From contig NZ_AULJ01000032.1 in the NCBI RefSeq assembly GCF_000425225.1, positions 19,057 through 83,056 of the forward strand: a stretch of DNA of 64,000 nt, in the 5' to 3' direction. Position 1 is the stretch's first letter; every line of letters starts with the position of its first letter. The position numbers and the translations under genes are program-made. This document shows positions 26,537 to 34,860 of the stretch, in pieces. The notes beneath the pieces were generated by a model. It was not told where the DNA came from and did not search any database. It saw nothing but the letters and a program-made list of their open reading frames with translations. The stretch is from Pontibacillus marinus BH030004 = DSM 16465. GTDB lineage: Bacteria; Bacillota; Bacilli; Bacillales; BH030062.

Positions 26537-26559
26537 GTGAGGCTTTACTAAGGCCTCAC
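26537..26559 (+). terminator. Hairpin between paaD and the EthD-like gene
   Basis: GTGAGGC (26537-26543) pairs with GCCTCAC (26553-26559), followed by TTTAC. The T-run is short, so it is probably an attenuating or RNA-processing hairpin within the operon rather than a full stop. Confidence 0.5.
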
Positions 26560-26590
26560 TTTACATAAAATTTAAAGGGGATGAATCCGA

Positions 26591-26899
26591 ATGATTAAAA
26601 TGATTGCATTGTACAAACACCCAGAAGATAAAGAAGCATTTGATGAGCACTACTTTAACACGCACAGTCCAATTACTGCGAAAATCCCAGGACTTCGCGA
26701 CATGAAAGTTACGAAGATGCTAGGTTCTCCAATGGGAGGCGAAGCGAAGTACTATTTAATGGCGGAAATGTACTATGATTCTATGGAAGCTTTCCAAGAA
26801 GCAATGAAAACGGACGAAGCAAAAGCGTCTGGTAAAGATGTGATGAGTTTTGCAGGCGATCTTGTAACCATGATGATTGGTGAAGAGATCGATGAGTAA
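26591..26899 (+). CDS. EthD-domain protein
   Basis: This 102-residue dimeric alpha/beta-barrel type protein of the EthD family has IALYKHPEDKEAFDEHYFN, THSPITAKIPGL and a C-terminal GDLVTMMIGEEIDE. EthD-like proteins help degradation pathways in an unknown way. AAAGGGGATG precedes the ATG. Its last codons overlap the start of the next gene by 8 bases, so it is part of the paa operon. It is not among the classical paa genes. Confidence 0.85.
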   Translation: MIKMIALYKHPEDKEAFDEHYFNTHSPITAKIPGLRDMKVTKMLGSPMGGEAKYYLMAEMYYDSMEAFQEAMKTDEAKASGKDVMSFAGDLVTMMIGEEIDE

Positions 26900-27668
26900 G
26901 TTTGAATTCATTGAAACGACGATCATTGATGGCGTTGGTTTCATTGAGTTAAATCGTCCTGAGGTACTCAATGCGATTAACCGAGGTATGGTGTCAGAGC
27001 TCGTATCTACTATGAAGGAGTTCGATCGTGATGATCATGTTAAAGTTATCGTTTTAACCGGAAAAGGACGCGCTTTTGCAGCTGGGGCAGATATCGATGA
27101 GATGGCCCAAGATTCTCCGATTGACCTTGAACTCTTGGATCAATTTGCTGAATGGGATCAAATGCTACAGGTGAAAAAGCCTGTCATAGGTGCTGTGAAC
27201 GGATTTGCCCTAGGTGGAGGCTTTGAATTGGCTTTATCCTGTGACATGCTTTTTGCTACAGAAACAAGTCAGTTCGGTTTTCCAGAAGTTAATCTTGGCG
27301 TTATGCCAGGAGCTGGCGGAACCCAACATCTAACGAAAATCATGGGCAAGAAAAAAGCACTGGAATGGTTGTGGACAGGAGAAAAGATGTCAGCAGATGA
27401 AGCGATACACTATGGCATCGTCAATCGTTTAATTGCTCCTGAACTCCTTATTGAAGAAACCATGAAGTTTGCTAAAAAAGTAGCAAAACAGCCTCCTTTA
27501 GCTGTTCGCTTAATTAAAGAATCCGTTGATAAGGCGGTCGATTACCCACTGGATGAAGGCATGAAGTTTGAACGTAAAAACTTCTACCTACTCTTCTCAT
27601 CAGAGGATCAAACAGAAGGTATGAACGCATTTATCGAAAAACGTAAACCGCAATTCAAAGGAAAGTAG
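26892..27668 (+). CDS. Enoyl-CoA hydratase, probable PaaF
   Basis: This 258-residue crotonase has the oxyanion-hole segment AFAAGADIDEM and both catalytic glutamates (GGGFELALSCD and FPEVNLGVMPGAGGT). It should hydrate 2,3-dehydroadipyl-CoA in the late phenylacetate pathway, as PaaF does. The ATG at 26892 (GATGAGTAAG) is chosen because GGTGAAGAG lies upstream; the frame is open from 26877. Another hydratase lies at 30746, so which is the true PaaF is uncertain. Confidence 0.8.
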   Translation: MSKFEFIETTIIDGVGFIELNRPEVLNAINRGMVSELVSTMKEFDRDDHVKVIVLTGKGRAFAAGADIDEMAQDSPIDLELLDQFAEWDQMLQVKKPVIGAVNGFALGGGFELALSCDMLFATETSQFGFPEVNLGVMPGAGGTQHLTKIMGKKKALEWLWTGEKMSADEAIHYGIVNRLIAPELLIEETMKFAKKVAKQPPLAVRLIKESVDKAVDYPLDEGMKFERKNFYLLFSSEDQTEGMNAFIEKRKPQFKGK

Positions 27669-27678
27669 AGGTGATCGC

Positions 27679-28452
27679 ATGTACGAAACCATTTTGTATA
27701 ACGTGGACCAAGGTGTCGCGACGATTACCTTGAACCGTCCTGATAGTCTTAATGCTTTTACAAAACAACTAAATGATGATGTACGTAAAGCTGTTAAACA
27801 AGCATCGGGTGACTCGGACGTTCGCTGCATTGTCATAACCGGAGCTGGTCGAGCGTTTTGTTCAGGCCAAGACTTAAAAGATGTGGGAGAATCAGCTGAC
27901 TTTGGTGAAGTGTTGCGCAATAACTATCATCCAATGGTGCGAGAGATCGAACGTTGTGAGAAGCCTGTTATCGCTGCAGTAAACGGTGTTGCAGCTGGAG
28001 CTGGATTTAGTTTAGCTCTTGCATGTGACTTCCGAATTGCTTCAGAAAAATCGAGCTTCATCCAAGCGTTCATTCACATTGGCTTAGTCCCAGATGCGGC
28101 TAACCTTTATTACTTACCAAAATTGATCGGAGAGGCCAAAACGATGGAATTGGCTGTATTGGGCGATAAAATCTCTGCTGAGACAGCTCAACAATACGGA
28201 CTCCTAACGAAACTTGTGTCTTCTGATAATTGGGAGGATGAAGTAAACGCGTTTGCTGGTCGACTAGCCGCTATGCCGACAAAAGCGATTGGGCTGATTA
28301 AACGCTCAATCAAAGCAAGCTGGAACATTACCTTTGATGAATATTTAGAAAAAGAAGCCTATGGTCAGCGCATTGCTGGACTTACTGATGATTTTGAAGA
28401 AGGCGTTCAAGCTTTCATCGATAAACGTAAACCAGCTTTTCAAGGGAAATAA
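27679..28452 (+). CDS. paaG: Ring-1,2-epoxyphenylacetyl-CoA isomerase
   Basis: PaaG converts the ring epoxide to the oxepin-CoA and later shifts double bonds. The 257-residue crotonase has RAFCSGQDLKDVGE and the PaaG-type IGLVPDAANLYYLPKLIG, in which Asp stands in place of the hydratase glutamate. This separates it from the two hydratases in the cluster. AGAGGTGATCGC precedes the ATG, and the gap to the upstream gene is 10 bases. A terminator-like hairpin follows about 100 bases after the stop. Confidence 0.88.
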   Translation: MYETILYNVDQGVATITLNRPDSLNAFTKQLNDDVRKAVKQASGDSDVRCIVITGAGRAFCSGQDLKDVGESADFGEVLRNNYHPMVREIERCEKPVIAAVNGVAAGAGFSLALACDFRIASEKSSFIQAFIHIGLVPDAANLYYLPKLIGEAKTMELAVLGDKISAETAQQYGLLTKLVSSDNWEDEVNAFAGRLAAMPTKAIGLIKRSIKASWNITFDEYLEKEAYGQRIAGLTDDFEEGVQAFIDKRKPAFQGK

Positions 28453-28556
28453 TCTGGATTTGGACGTGAACTAGATTATATACAAAATGATCAGCATTCT
28501 TTCATAGGAAGGAAATCGTCCAAAGAATCTAGTAGGCGTTTGATTTCGAAGTGACA

Positions 28557-28602
28557 AGAATGCGAGCACACCCTGTGGCTGTGTTTGCATTCTTTTTCTT
28601 TT
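28557..28602 (+). terminator. Terminator between paaG and paaH
   Basis: AAGAATGC (28557-28564) with inner AGCACA pairs with TGTGTT and GCATTCTT (28578-28594), followed by a T-rich stretch. It would split the cluster into two transcripts, paaABCD-to-paaG and paaH onward. Confidence 0.75.
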
Positions 28603-28663
28603 AACGTATAAACGGAACAAATATCAGTAACCATCTTCTAATCACATGAAGGAGGAACAAATC

Positions 28664-29515
28664 ATGATCCAAAACGTTGTCGTTATCGGCTCAGGTGTTA
28701 TGGGGCGCGGAATAGCGTATGTCAGTGCCTGTGGCGGATTTAATACCACACTTGTAGATATAAAAGATGAACAACTACAAAACGCAGAACAGGAACTCTC
28801 CTCGATTTTCCAAAAAGGTGTTGATCGCGGGAAATTGACACAAGAAAATATGCAAAAGTCAAAGAGCAATCTCTCTTACTCTACCAATCTAGCAGAAGCG
28901 GCAGGTCAGGCAAATCTGATCATTGAAGCGGTTCCTGAAAAAGCTGAAATCAAGCAAAGCGTATTTAACACGATTGATGAGCACGCACCTGCGTCTTGTT
29001 ATTTTGCAACGAACACATCCACGATGAGCCCAACGGAAATCGGTTCTTATACGAAGCGACCTGAAATGGTCATCGCCATGCACTTTTTCAACCCTGTACA
29101 TAAAATGCCACTTGTTGAAATTGTCCGTGGCCTAGAAACATCAGACGAAACAGCACAAGTCATTAAAGAAACTGCTGAAAAAATGGGGAAAGAAACCGTT
29201 GTGGTAAACGAATTCCCTGGCTTTGTGACCAGTCGAATTAGTGCACTAGTCGGAAATGAAGCGTTCTATATGCTGCAGGAAGGTGTAGGTTCCCCTGAAG
29301 AGATCGATAAAGCAATCAAAATGGGATTGAACTACCCAATGGGGCCTTTTGAACTCGGTGATCTAGTCGGATTAGACGCTCGTCTGAATAACTTAAAATA
29401 TCTACACGAAAAGCTTGGCGAAAAGTATCGTCCAGCGCCATTGCTTGAACAATATGTAAAAGCAGGCCGCCATGGTCGCAAAACAGGAAAAGGCGTGTAC
29501 GATTACTCAGAATAG
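28664..29515 (+). CDS. paaH: 3-hydroxyadipyl-CoA dehydrogenase
   Basis: This 283-residue enzyme of the 3-hydroxyacyl-CoA dehydrogenase family has the NAD motif [14 protein letters not shown]. The catalytic region is [19 protein letters not shown] with the [15 protein letters not shown] signature. [12 protein letters not shown] and a C-terminal helical domain follow. In the phenylacetate pathway it oxidises 3-hydroxyadipyl-CoA. The ATG at 28664 is used because AAGGAGG (28650-28656) is 7 bases away; an in-frame ATG at 28646 overlaps that site. paaJ follows after 14 bases. Confidence 0.88.
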   Translation: MIQNVVVIGSGVMGRGIAYVSACGGFNTTLVDIKDEQLQNAEQELSSIFQKGVDRGKLTQENMQKSKSNLSYSTNLAEAAGQANLIIEAVPEKAEIKQSVFNTIDEHAPASCYFATNTSTMSPTEIGSYTKRPEMVIAMHFFNPVHKMPLVEIVRGLETSDETAQVIKETAEKMGKETVVVNEFPGFVTSRISALVGNEAFYMLQEGVGSPEEIDKAIKMGLNYPMGPFELGDLVGLDARLNNLKYLHEKLGEKYRPAPLLEQYVKAGRHGRKTGKGVYDYSE

Positions 29516-29529
29516 AAAGGGTGAAAAAC

Positions 29530-30729
29530 ATGAGAGAAGTAGTCATTGTCGATGCTGTGAGAACGCCAATCGGTCGGTACAAAGGAGCGCTTAAATCCAT
29601 TCGACCTGATGATTTAGGGGCGATTGTCATTAAAGCACTTTTAGACCGAAATCCGGACGTACCGGCTGAGGAACTTGAAGAAGTTATTTTAGGAAACGCC
29701 AACCAAGCAGGTGAAGACAACCGAAACGTAGCTCGTATGTCTGCTTTACTTGCAGGGCTTCCAGTTGGTGTAGCAGGTACAACGATTAATCGTTTGTGTG
29801 GGTCTGGTTTAGATGCCGTTAACTATGCAGCCCGTGCAGTGATGGTAGGAGAAGGGGATATCTTTATTGCTGGTGGTACGGAAAGCATGACACGTGCGCC
29901 CTATGTGATGGGGAAACCTGAAAAAGAATTCCCACGTGGCAATATGGAGATGTTCGATACGACAATTGGCTGGCGTTTTGTAAATGACAAGCTAGCCGAA
30001 ATGTACGGTACAGACTCTATGCCAGAAACGGCTGAAAATGTAGCAAAACTGCATCATGTCTCCCGTGAGGATCAGGATGCTTTTGCATATGAGAGCCAGC
30101 AAAGAGCCAAAACAGCGATGGAAACTGGCCGTTTCACTGAGGAAATTGTTCCAGTCTCTTATCATGACCGAAAAGGAAATGAAATTGTGGTATCAGAAGA
30201 TGAACATCCGAGACCAACCACAACACCTGAAAAATTAGCAAAACTTAACCCTCTTTTCCCTGGGGGGACAATCACGGCAGGAAATGCGTCTGGTATCAAT
30301 GATGGTGCCTCTGCATTACTCATTATGACAGCAGATAAAGCGAAAGAACTTGGCTTAAAACCACTTGCAAAATATAAAGTCTCAGCTACTGCTGGACTAG
30401 AGCCTGCAGTCATGGGATTAGGCCCTATCTATGCAACGAGAAAAGCGATTCAACGTTCCGGCGTCTCTATTGATCAACTAGGATTAGTCGAATTGAATGA
30501 AGCGTTTGCCTCTCAATCACTAGAATGTATGAATCAACTAGAATTAGATCCTTCTCGTGTAAACGTTAATGGAGGGGCTATTGCGTTTGGTCACCCATTA
30601 GGCGCAAGCGGAGCTCGTATCTTGACAACGCTAGTTCACGAAATGAAAAAGCAAGATGTCGAGTACGGACTCGCTACAATGTGTGTCGGTGTAGGTCAAG
30701 GAATCGCCACGATCGTTGAAAACGTATAA
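29530..30729 (+). CDS. paaJ: Thiolase (3-oxoadipyl-CoA / acetyl-CoA acyltransferase)
   Basis: This 399-residue thiolase has the nucleophilic Cys in INRLCGSGLDAVNYA, the C-terminal GGAIAFGHPLGASGARI histidine block and the second cysteine in ATMCVGVGQG. The context makes it the beta-ketoadipyl-CoA and 3-oxo-5,6-dehydrosuberyl-CoA thiolase of phenylacetate breakdown. AAAGGGTG precedes the ATG at 29530; the frame also opens at a GTG at 29521. From sequence alone a general acetyl-CoA acetyltransferase role cannot be excluded. Confidence 0.87.
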   Translation: MREVVIVDAVRTPIGRYKGALKSIRPDDLGAIVIKALLDRNPDVPAEELEEVILGNANQAGEDNRNVARMSALLAGLPVGVAGTTINRLCGSGLDAVNYAARAVMVGEGDIFIAGGTESMTRAPYVMGKPEKEFPRGNMEMFDTTIGWRFVNDKLAEMYGTDSMPETAENVAKLHHVSREDQDAFAYESQQRAKTAMETGRFTEEIVPVSYHDRKGNEIVVSEDEHPRPTTTPEKLAKLNPLFPGGTITAGNASGINDGASALLIMTADKAKELGLKPLAKYKVSATAGLEPAVMGLGPIYATRKAIQRSGVSIDQLGLVELNEAFASQSLECMNQLELDPSRVNVNGGAIAFGHPLGASGARILTTLVHEMKKQDVEYGLATMCVGVGQGIATIVENV

Positions 30730-30745
30730 GAAGGAGAGGAAAGTT

Positions 30746-31522
30746 TTGAGTTCAATCCAATATGAAATTAAAGAACACATTGCATACGTTACACTGAATC
30801 GACCAGATGCTTTGAACTGCTTTAATTATGATACCTTACACCAATTAGGGGAGATCGTTTCTGATATTCACGTGAACCCTGAAGTCCGTGTTGTAATTTT
30901 TACAGGAGCAGGTGAAAAAGCATTTAGTGCTGGTGCAGATCTGAAGGAAAGACGAACACTAACGGAAGCGCAAGTTCGTCGTAACGTCAAAAAGATTCGT
31001 GACGTTTTTAACGCAGTAGCTGAATTACCTCAACCAACAATCGCGGCAGTTAATGGCTATGCATTTGGTGGAGGGTTTGAGTTGATGCTTGCCTGTGACT
31101 TCCGTATTGCAGTAAATGATACAAAAATGGGTCTCACTGAGCTAAGCTGGGCGATTATACCTGGAGCGGGTGGAACGCAACGTTTACCTCGTTTAATCGG
31201 TGAAATGAGGGCGAAAGAGTTAATTTTGACTGCTAAAAAATTAACATCAGAAGAAGCGTATGAATACGGCATTCTTCTAAAGGTTGTAGGAAGAGATAAT
31301 CTGATGCACTCCTCTGAGACATTGGCTGAACAAATCATGGCAAACGGGCCTGTGGCAGTTCAACAAGCTAAATATGCGATCAGTAAGGGTGTCGAAGTGG
31401 ATCTGCAAACGGGCATGGCGATCGAGTCTAAAGCCTATGAAGTTACAATTCCAACAACAGATCGGATCGAGGCTCTTGATGCGTTTAAAGAAAAGCGGAA
31501 GCCTGTATTCGAAGGGAAGTAA
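30746..31522 (+). CDS. Enoyl-CoA hydratase/isomerase
   Basis: The 258-residue crotonase is distinct from the two upstream ones. It has AFSAGADLKERR, both glutamates of true hydratases (GGGFELMLACD and LTELSWAIIPGAGGT) and a C-terminal FKEKRKPVFEGK. The start is a TTG at 30746 with AAGGAGAGG upstream; there is no ATG in a good position. Its role is either PaaF-like hydration or general beta-oxidation. It closes the second paa transcript. Confidence 0.83.
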   Translation: MSSIQYEIKEHIAYVTLNRPDALNCFNYDTLHQLGEIVSDIHVNPEVRVVIFTGAGEKAFSAGADLKERRTLTEAQVRRNVKKIRDVFNAVAELPQPTIAAVNGYAFGGGFELMLACDFRIAVNDTKMGLTELSWAIIPGAGGTQRLPRLIGEMRAKELILTAKKLTSEEAYEYGILLKVVGRDNLMHSSETLAEQIMANGPVAVQQAKYAISKGVEVDLQTGMAIESKAYEVTIPTTDRIEALDAFKEKRKPVFEGK

Positions 31523-31538
31523 GAACTTCAGACTTTCA

Positions 31539-31567
31539 TTGTTCCAAGATTTTAAATTTGATAAAAT
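31539..31567 (+). promoter_or_regulatory. SigA-type promoter of paaX
   Basis: TTGTTC (31539-31544), 17-base spacer, TAAAAT (31562-31567); 36 bases before the paaX ATG. Confidence 0.6.
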
Positions 31568-31602
31568 AGTTTCTAACTGTAAAACGGTAAAGGGATGTTG
31601 GC

Positions 31603-32478
31603 ATGAATACACGATCAATGATTTTCACCTTATATGGAGACTACATTCGCCACTATGGCAATCACATATGGATTGGAAGCTTAATTCGGTTTTTAAAAGA
31701 GTTTGGACATAACGAGCAAGCCGTCCGTGCAGCTGTCTCACGCATGAGTAAGCAGGGATGGCTAAAAGCTGAAAAGAAAGGGAACAAAAGCTATTATTCT
31801 CTTACTGAACATGGTGTGAAGCGTATGGACGAAGCGGCCAAACGTATTTTTAAATTCAAGCCGGATGAGTGGGATGGAAAGTGGCGTATGCTCCTTTACA
31901 CAATCCCTGAAGAAAAACGAAGCATTCGTGATGAATTGCGGAAAGAGCTTGTTTGGAGCGGTTTTGGCACTCTTTCACCGAGTTGTTGGATCTCCCCAAA
32001 TAATCTGGATGATAAGGTTCACTCGCTCATTCAAAAATATGAGATCTCCGATTACATCGACTTTTTCATTGCCTCTTACGACGGTCCAGGGGAAAATCAA
32101 CGTTTAGTTGAGAAGAGCTGGGACTTAGAAGACATCAATGAAAAATACAATGACTTTATCGCGCATTATAGTCAAAAGTTCATTATTGACCGTAACAAAA
32201 TAAAAAAAGGCGAAATGACTGACGCCGAATGTTTTGTTGAACGCACAAAGCTCGTTCACGAATATCGGAAATTCTTATTCGTTGACCCAGGACTACCAGA
32301 AGAGTTATTGCCTGAAAAATGGTATGGCAACCACGCAGCTATGCTTTTCAGCGACTACTACAAAGAACTCGCTGAACCAGCAAATCGATTCTTCGAGAGT
32401 GTATTCCAGGACGGTAATGAAATTCATAACAAAGATGAATCCTATAATGTACTGAATCATCCATTAATGACAGATTAA
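31603..32478 (+). CDS. paaX: PaaX-family transcriptional repressor
   Basis: PaaX represses phenylacetate genes and is released by phenylacetyl-CoA. This 291-residue protein shows the family features. The start SMIFTLYGDYIRHYGNHIWI opens an N-terminal winged helix (NEQAVRAAVSRMSKQGWL and YSLTEHGVKRM). The central and C-terminal parts have GKWRMLLYTIPEEKRSIRDELRKEL-type text (split here as GKWRMLLYTIPE and RDELRKELVWSGFG) and FLFVDPGLPEELLPEKW. It has its own promoter. Its likely targets are the palindromes before paaA. Confidence 0.92.
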   Translation: MNTRSMIFTLYGDYIRHYGNHIWIGSLIRFLKEFGHNEQAVRAAVSRMSKQGWLKAEKKGNKSYYSLTEHGVKRMDEAAKRIFKFKPDEWDGKWRMLLYTIPEEKRSIRDELRKELVWSGFGTLSPSCWISPNNLDDKVHSLIQKYEISDYIDFFIASYDGPGENQRLVEKSWDLEDINEKYNDFIAHYSQKFIIDRNKIKKGEMTDAECFVERTKLVHEYRKFLFVDPGLPEELLPEKWYGNHAAMLFSDYYKELAEPANRFFESVFQDGNEIHNKDESYNVLNHPLMTD

Positions 32479-32503
32479 GCAGGCTCACGTAGTCTGCTTT
32501 TTT
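32478..32503 (+). terminator. Short terminator after paaX
   Basis: AGCAG (32478-32482) pairs with CTGCT (32494-32498), followed by a T-run. The stem is short. Confidence 0.55.
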
Positions 32504-32522
32504 CTTATGAAAGGAAGAACCA

Positions 32523-32837
32523 TTGAATATGAAACCATTTACGAAAAGCGTAATTCATATTATTAGAGATATTCCAGAAGGAAAAGTTATGAGCTATGGA
32601 CAAATAGCCAAACATGCTGGCAGCCCAAGAGGTGCACGCCAGGTCGTTCGCATCTTACATACAATGAGTTCGAAATATGAACTACCTTGGCATCGAGTCG
32701 TAAATGCCAAAGGGGAGATAGCCATCAAGGATGAAGAGGGGAGTTTTGAGCAGAAGCAGCGGTTGGAAGATGAAGAGGTTGTTTTTGCTAGTGAGTATAA
32801 AGTAGATATGGGCGCAAGTCGATACGAACCTGAGTAA
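32523..32837 (+). CDS. Alkyltransferase-like (ATL) DNA-repair protein
   Basis: This 104-residue protein has only the DNA-binding C-terminal domain of O6-alkylguanine methyltransferases: IPEGKVMSYGQIAKHAGSPRGARQV and the active-site region LPWHRVVNAKGEIAI. The acceptor Cys of PCHRV is replaced by Trp, so it cannot remove alkyl groups. ATL proteins bind alkylated bases and hand them to nucleotide excision repair. The start is either a TTG at 32523 (5 bases after AAGGAAG) or an ATG at 32529. A terminator follows. Confidence 0.85.
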   Translation: MNMKPFTKSVIHIIRDIPEGKVMSYGQIAKHAGSPRGARQVVRILHTMSSKYELPWHRVVNAKGEIAIKDEEGSFEQKQRLEDEEVVFASEYKVDMGASRYEPE

Positions 32838-32840
32838 AGG

Positions 32841-32876
32841 AACACTTATGGAGCATGGCTCTGTGAGTGTTTTTTA
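32841..32876 (+). terminator. Terminator of the ATL gene
   Basis: AACACT (32841-32846) with inner GAGC pairs with GCTC and AGTGTT (32866-32871), followed by a T-run. Confidence 0.8.
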
Positions 32877-32985
32877 TTGACTAAAGATCCTGTAAAAATG
32901 AATCAATTAAAGATAACAGGTGTTAGATCCAGAGTTCCTCTGATATAGTATGTTTATGGAAAATTAAGGTTGGGGGTCCGATTTC

Positions 32986-33564
32986 ATGTCTACAAAACTG
33001 ATCTATAGAATAATCGTTTTTATTTTAGTAGTTACATTGGTGATTATTGGGAATATGTACCGAAAAGAGAGAGTTGAAAACGAAGAGAATTATGAGGATT
33101 TTTTAAATGACTTACATTTTAATTTATATCATGCGATAGATTATGCTGAAACCATTCAGGAGAAGAAACCAAAGGGGGATTCCTTAGATGATTTTTTGCA
33201 TGGATTCGAAGGGAAGATGATGAGACTTTATTATTTAGTTGGCTTTAGTCGGAGTTATGTGGATTTAAATGTCCCTAAACATTTTTTCTATCAATCTCCT
33301 AAGATAATTTTAGAAGGATTTTATATACAGGAAGAGATAAATAAAAAGAGGATTCCTCCATTTAATCAAGATGGGAAGTTAGATAAGGAAGAACTTCTAA
33401 TCCTTGAAACGATGACTGGTTATATGAAACAAGTTAAAAGAGGAATAGAAGTTTCATCGAATAAGGTGAACACTGAACTTCCAAAAGATAAATTAGAACA
33501 GCTTATTTTTAAGCAAGTATCACATAATTATCCCAAAACATATTTTGATGCTATAAATAAGTAG
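32986..33564 (+). CDS. Membrane-anchored hypothetical protein, 192 aa
   Basis: One N-terminal membrane helix (IYRIIVFILVVTLVIIGNMY) anchors a charged, mainly helical outside domain of about 165 residues. I recognise no family. In architecture it recalls the 222-residue protein at 39864 (an anchor then a helical Glu/Lys-rich domain), but I see no clear alignment. TTGGGGGTCC precedes the ATG. It begins the stretch of unknown small genes. Confidence 0.6.
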   Translation: MSTKLIYRIIVFILVVTLVIIGNMYRKERVENEENYEDFLNDLHFNLYHAIDYAETIQEKKPKGDSLDDFLHGFEGKMMRLYYLVGFSRSYVDLNVPKHFFYQSPKIILEGFYIQEEINKKRIPPFNQDGKLDKEELLILETMTGYMKQVKRGIEVSSNKVNTELPKDKLEQLIFKQVSHNYPKTYFDAINK

Positions 33565-33595
33565 AGAGTTATATTATGAAGTTAGGAGAAAAACA

Positions 33596-34051
33596 GTGAA
33601 ACATTTACATATCTTATTCATCTTATTGTTTATGGTTGGATGTAGTGGCGATCAAATGCACACGTATAATACATCTAAGTTGAAGCATGAAATAACGAAA
33701 CTAAACTTTAATCCAATGATTCCTAAAACCTTACCTTTTAAGCCAGAAAATATAAAAATAAAAACACCGGAAATGGGTGGGGGAAGAATGCTATCAGTAA
33801 AATTTTACAATGAAGATAATGATTATTTATTACTTGGTGTTATGAAGGGGCAAAGAAATGTTATCGACTTCACTCAAGATAAGGTTGTAATAAATGATTC
33901 ACTTACAGGAAAGTATGGAGTTGGTCCAAATGGTGGGAAGGTTTTGAAATGGGAAAAGGAAGATATATTTTATCAATTATCTTCGCCTCAAAATTTCTCC
34001 AAAGACCAATTGATTGATGTTGCAGAGAGCTTTGTTGGGGTTGAGAAATAG
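33596..34051 (+). CDS. Small lipoprotein, 151 aa
   Basis: A GTG start with TTAGGAG upstream gives a lipoprotein signal (HLHILFILLFMVGCSG). The mature part of about 130 residues is beta-rich and acidic/basic mixed, including FNPMIPKTLPFKPENIKI and KYGVGPNGGKVLKWE. I do not recognise the family. It lies 31 bases after the preceding gene, so the two are probably co-transcribed. A diverged copy of the intergenic module follows. Confidence 0.6.
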   Translation: MKHLHILFILLFMVGCSGDQMHTYNTSKLKHEITKLNFNPMIPKTLPFKPENIKIKTPEMGGGRMLSVKFYNEDNDYLLLGVMKGQRNVIDFTQDKVVINDSLTGKYGVGPNGGKVLKWEKEDIFYQLSSPQNFSKDQLIDVAESFVGVEK

Positions 34052-34080
34052 GCTAACTGATATATGAATGATTTTAGTTA

Positions 34081-34120
34081 ATATCTTGAAACTGAGTCTT
34101 CATTTAAAGGGCCATTATGT
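34081..34120 (+). repeat. Intergenic module copy R0 (diverged)
   Basis: ATATCTTGAAACTGAGTCTT then CATTTAAAGGGCC matches the left block of the array module (TATCTCGAA...CAAGTCTTC...TAAAGGGCGC) with several changes. The hairpin is not preserved. Confidence 0.45.
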
Positions 34121-34228
34121 TGAAGACTTGGATTCGAGATAAGTACATTAAAGTTTCATTTCTCATAGAGGATAATACTTCTGAATATAGAAAATAAATA
34201 TAAATAAGTATTATTAGGGGGAGAAACA

Positions 34229-34498
34229 ATGGAAGAAGATTGGACTACATTTTCACCTCTAGGACTAACACTCAAATATGATTACATAGAAATAGATATT
34301 CCAAACAATTATGGACATGTAAACATTGTAGACGTAGAAAAACAACAAATTATTTTGGAACTTTTTATTGACCTAAATAAACAAGAAGTTAAAAAGAGTG
34401 GCTCATTAGAAGGTTATAGTATAAAAGAGGATGACCTCATAATGGAGATTACTGGCAATGTTACCTACTTCATTGAGGAAGGTATATCTAATCCGTGA
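34229..34498 (+). CDS. Hypothetical protein, 89 aa
   Basis: This soluble 89-residue protein is beta-rich and acidic, with YDYIEIDIPNNYGHVNIVD, KQQIILELFIDLNK and an acidic end. It has no signal or membrane helix. AGGGGGGAGAAACA precedes the ATG. I recognise no family. Its position in an array of single small genes suggests an accessory cargo gene. Confidence 0.55.
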   Translation: MEEDWTTFSPLGLTLKYDYIEIDIPNNYGHVNIVDVEKQQIILELFIDLNKQEVKKSGSLEGYSIKEDDLIMEITGNVTYFIEEGISNP

Positions 34499-34604
34499 CT
34501 AAATATACTTTTATTTCAGTTAAGGATATTACTACTTCCTCACACCTTTATTAATGTGAAAAGTATTATTAGCTCTAGAATTTATTTTAATTGGAGGATA
34601 TTTG

Positions 34605-34769
34605 ATGGAAAAAATTATTGATCAAGATAAAGAAAATGTTAGCTCAAAGTATCTTATTATTTCTTTAATGAGCTTGCTAACTCTTCGGAAAGTTAAGATG
34701 TTAGAAGCGAAAAGAAAAGAGCTTCGAAATGATATATATAAAGTTTATAACCACTCAAAAAATGAGTGA
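34605..34769 (+). CDS. Small protein, 54 aa
   Basis: MEKIIDQDKENVSSKYLIIS begins a 54-residue protein with a short hydrophobic middle (YLIISLMSLLTL) and a basic C-terminal helix (KMLEAKRKELRNDIYKVYNH). TTGGAGG is 7 bases before the ATG. Module copy R1 begins at its stop codon, so that hairpin is its terminator. No family is recognised. Confidence 0.55.
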   Translation: MEKIIDQDKENVSSKYLIISLMSLLTLRKVKMLEAKRKELRNDIYKVYNHSKNE

Positions 34770-34832
34770 TATATCTTGAAGTCAATTTTCCATAAACGGG
34801 CGCAATTCTTTAATAAGAGTTTGCGTCCAATT
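34770..34832 (+). repeat. Intergenic module copy R1
   Basis: The left block is TATATCTTGAAGTCAATTTT, then TAAACGGGCGC. The hairpin is CGCAATTCTT (34801-34810) against AAGAGTTTGCG (34815-34825). The promoter half is not evident; the next gene is in the opposite direction. Confidence 0.7.
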
Positions 34833-34860
34833 TGTACTCTTCATGATAAGTTTAGATATA

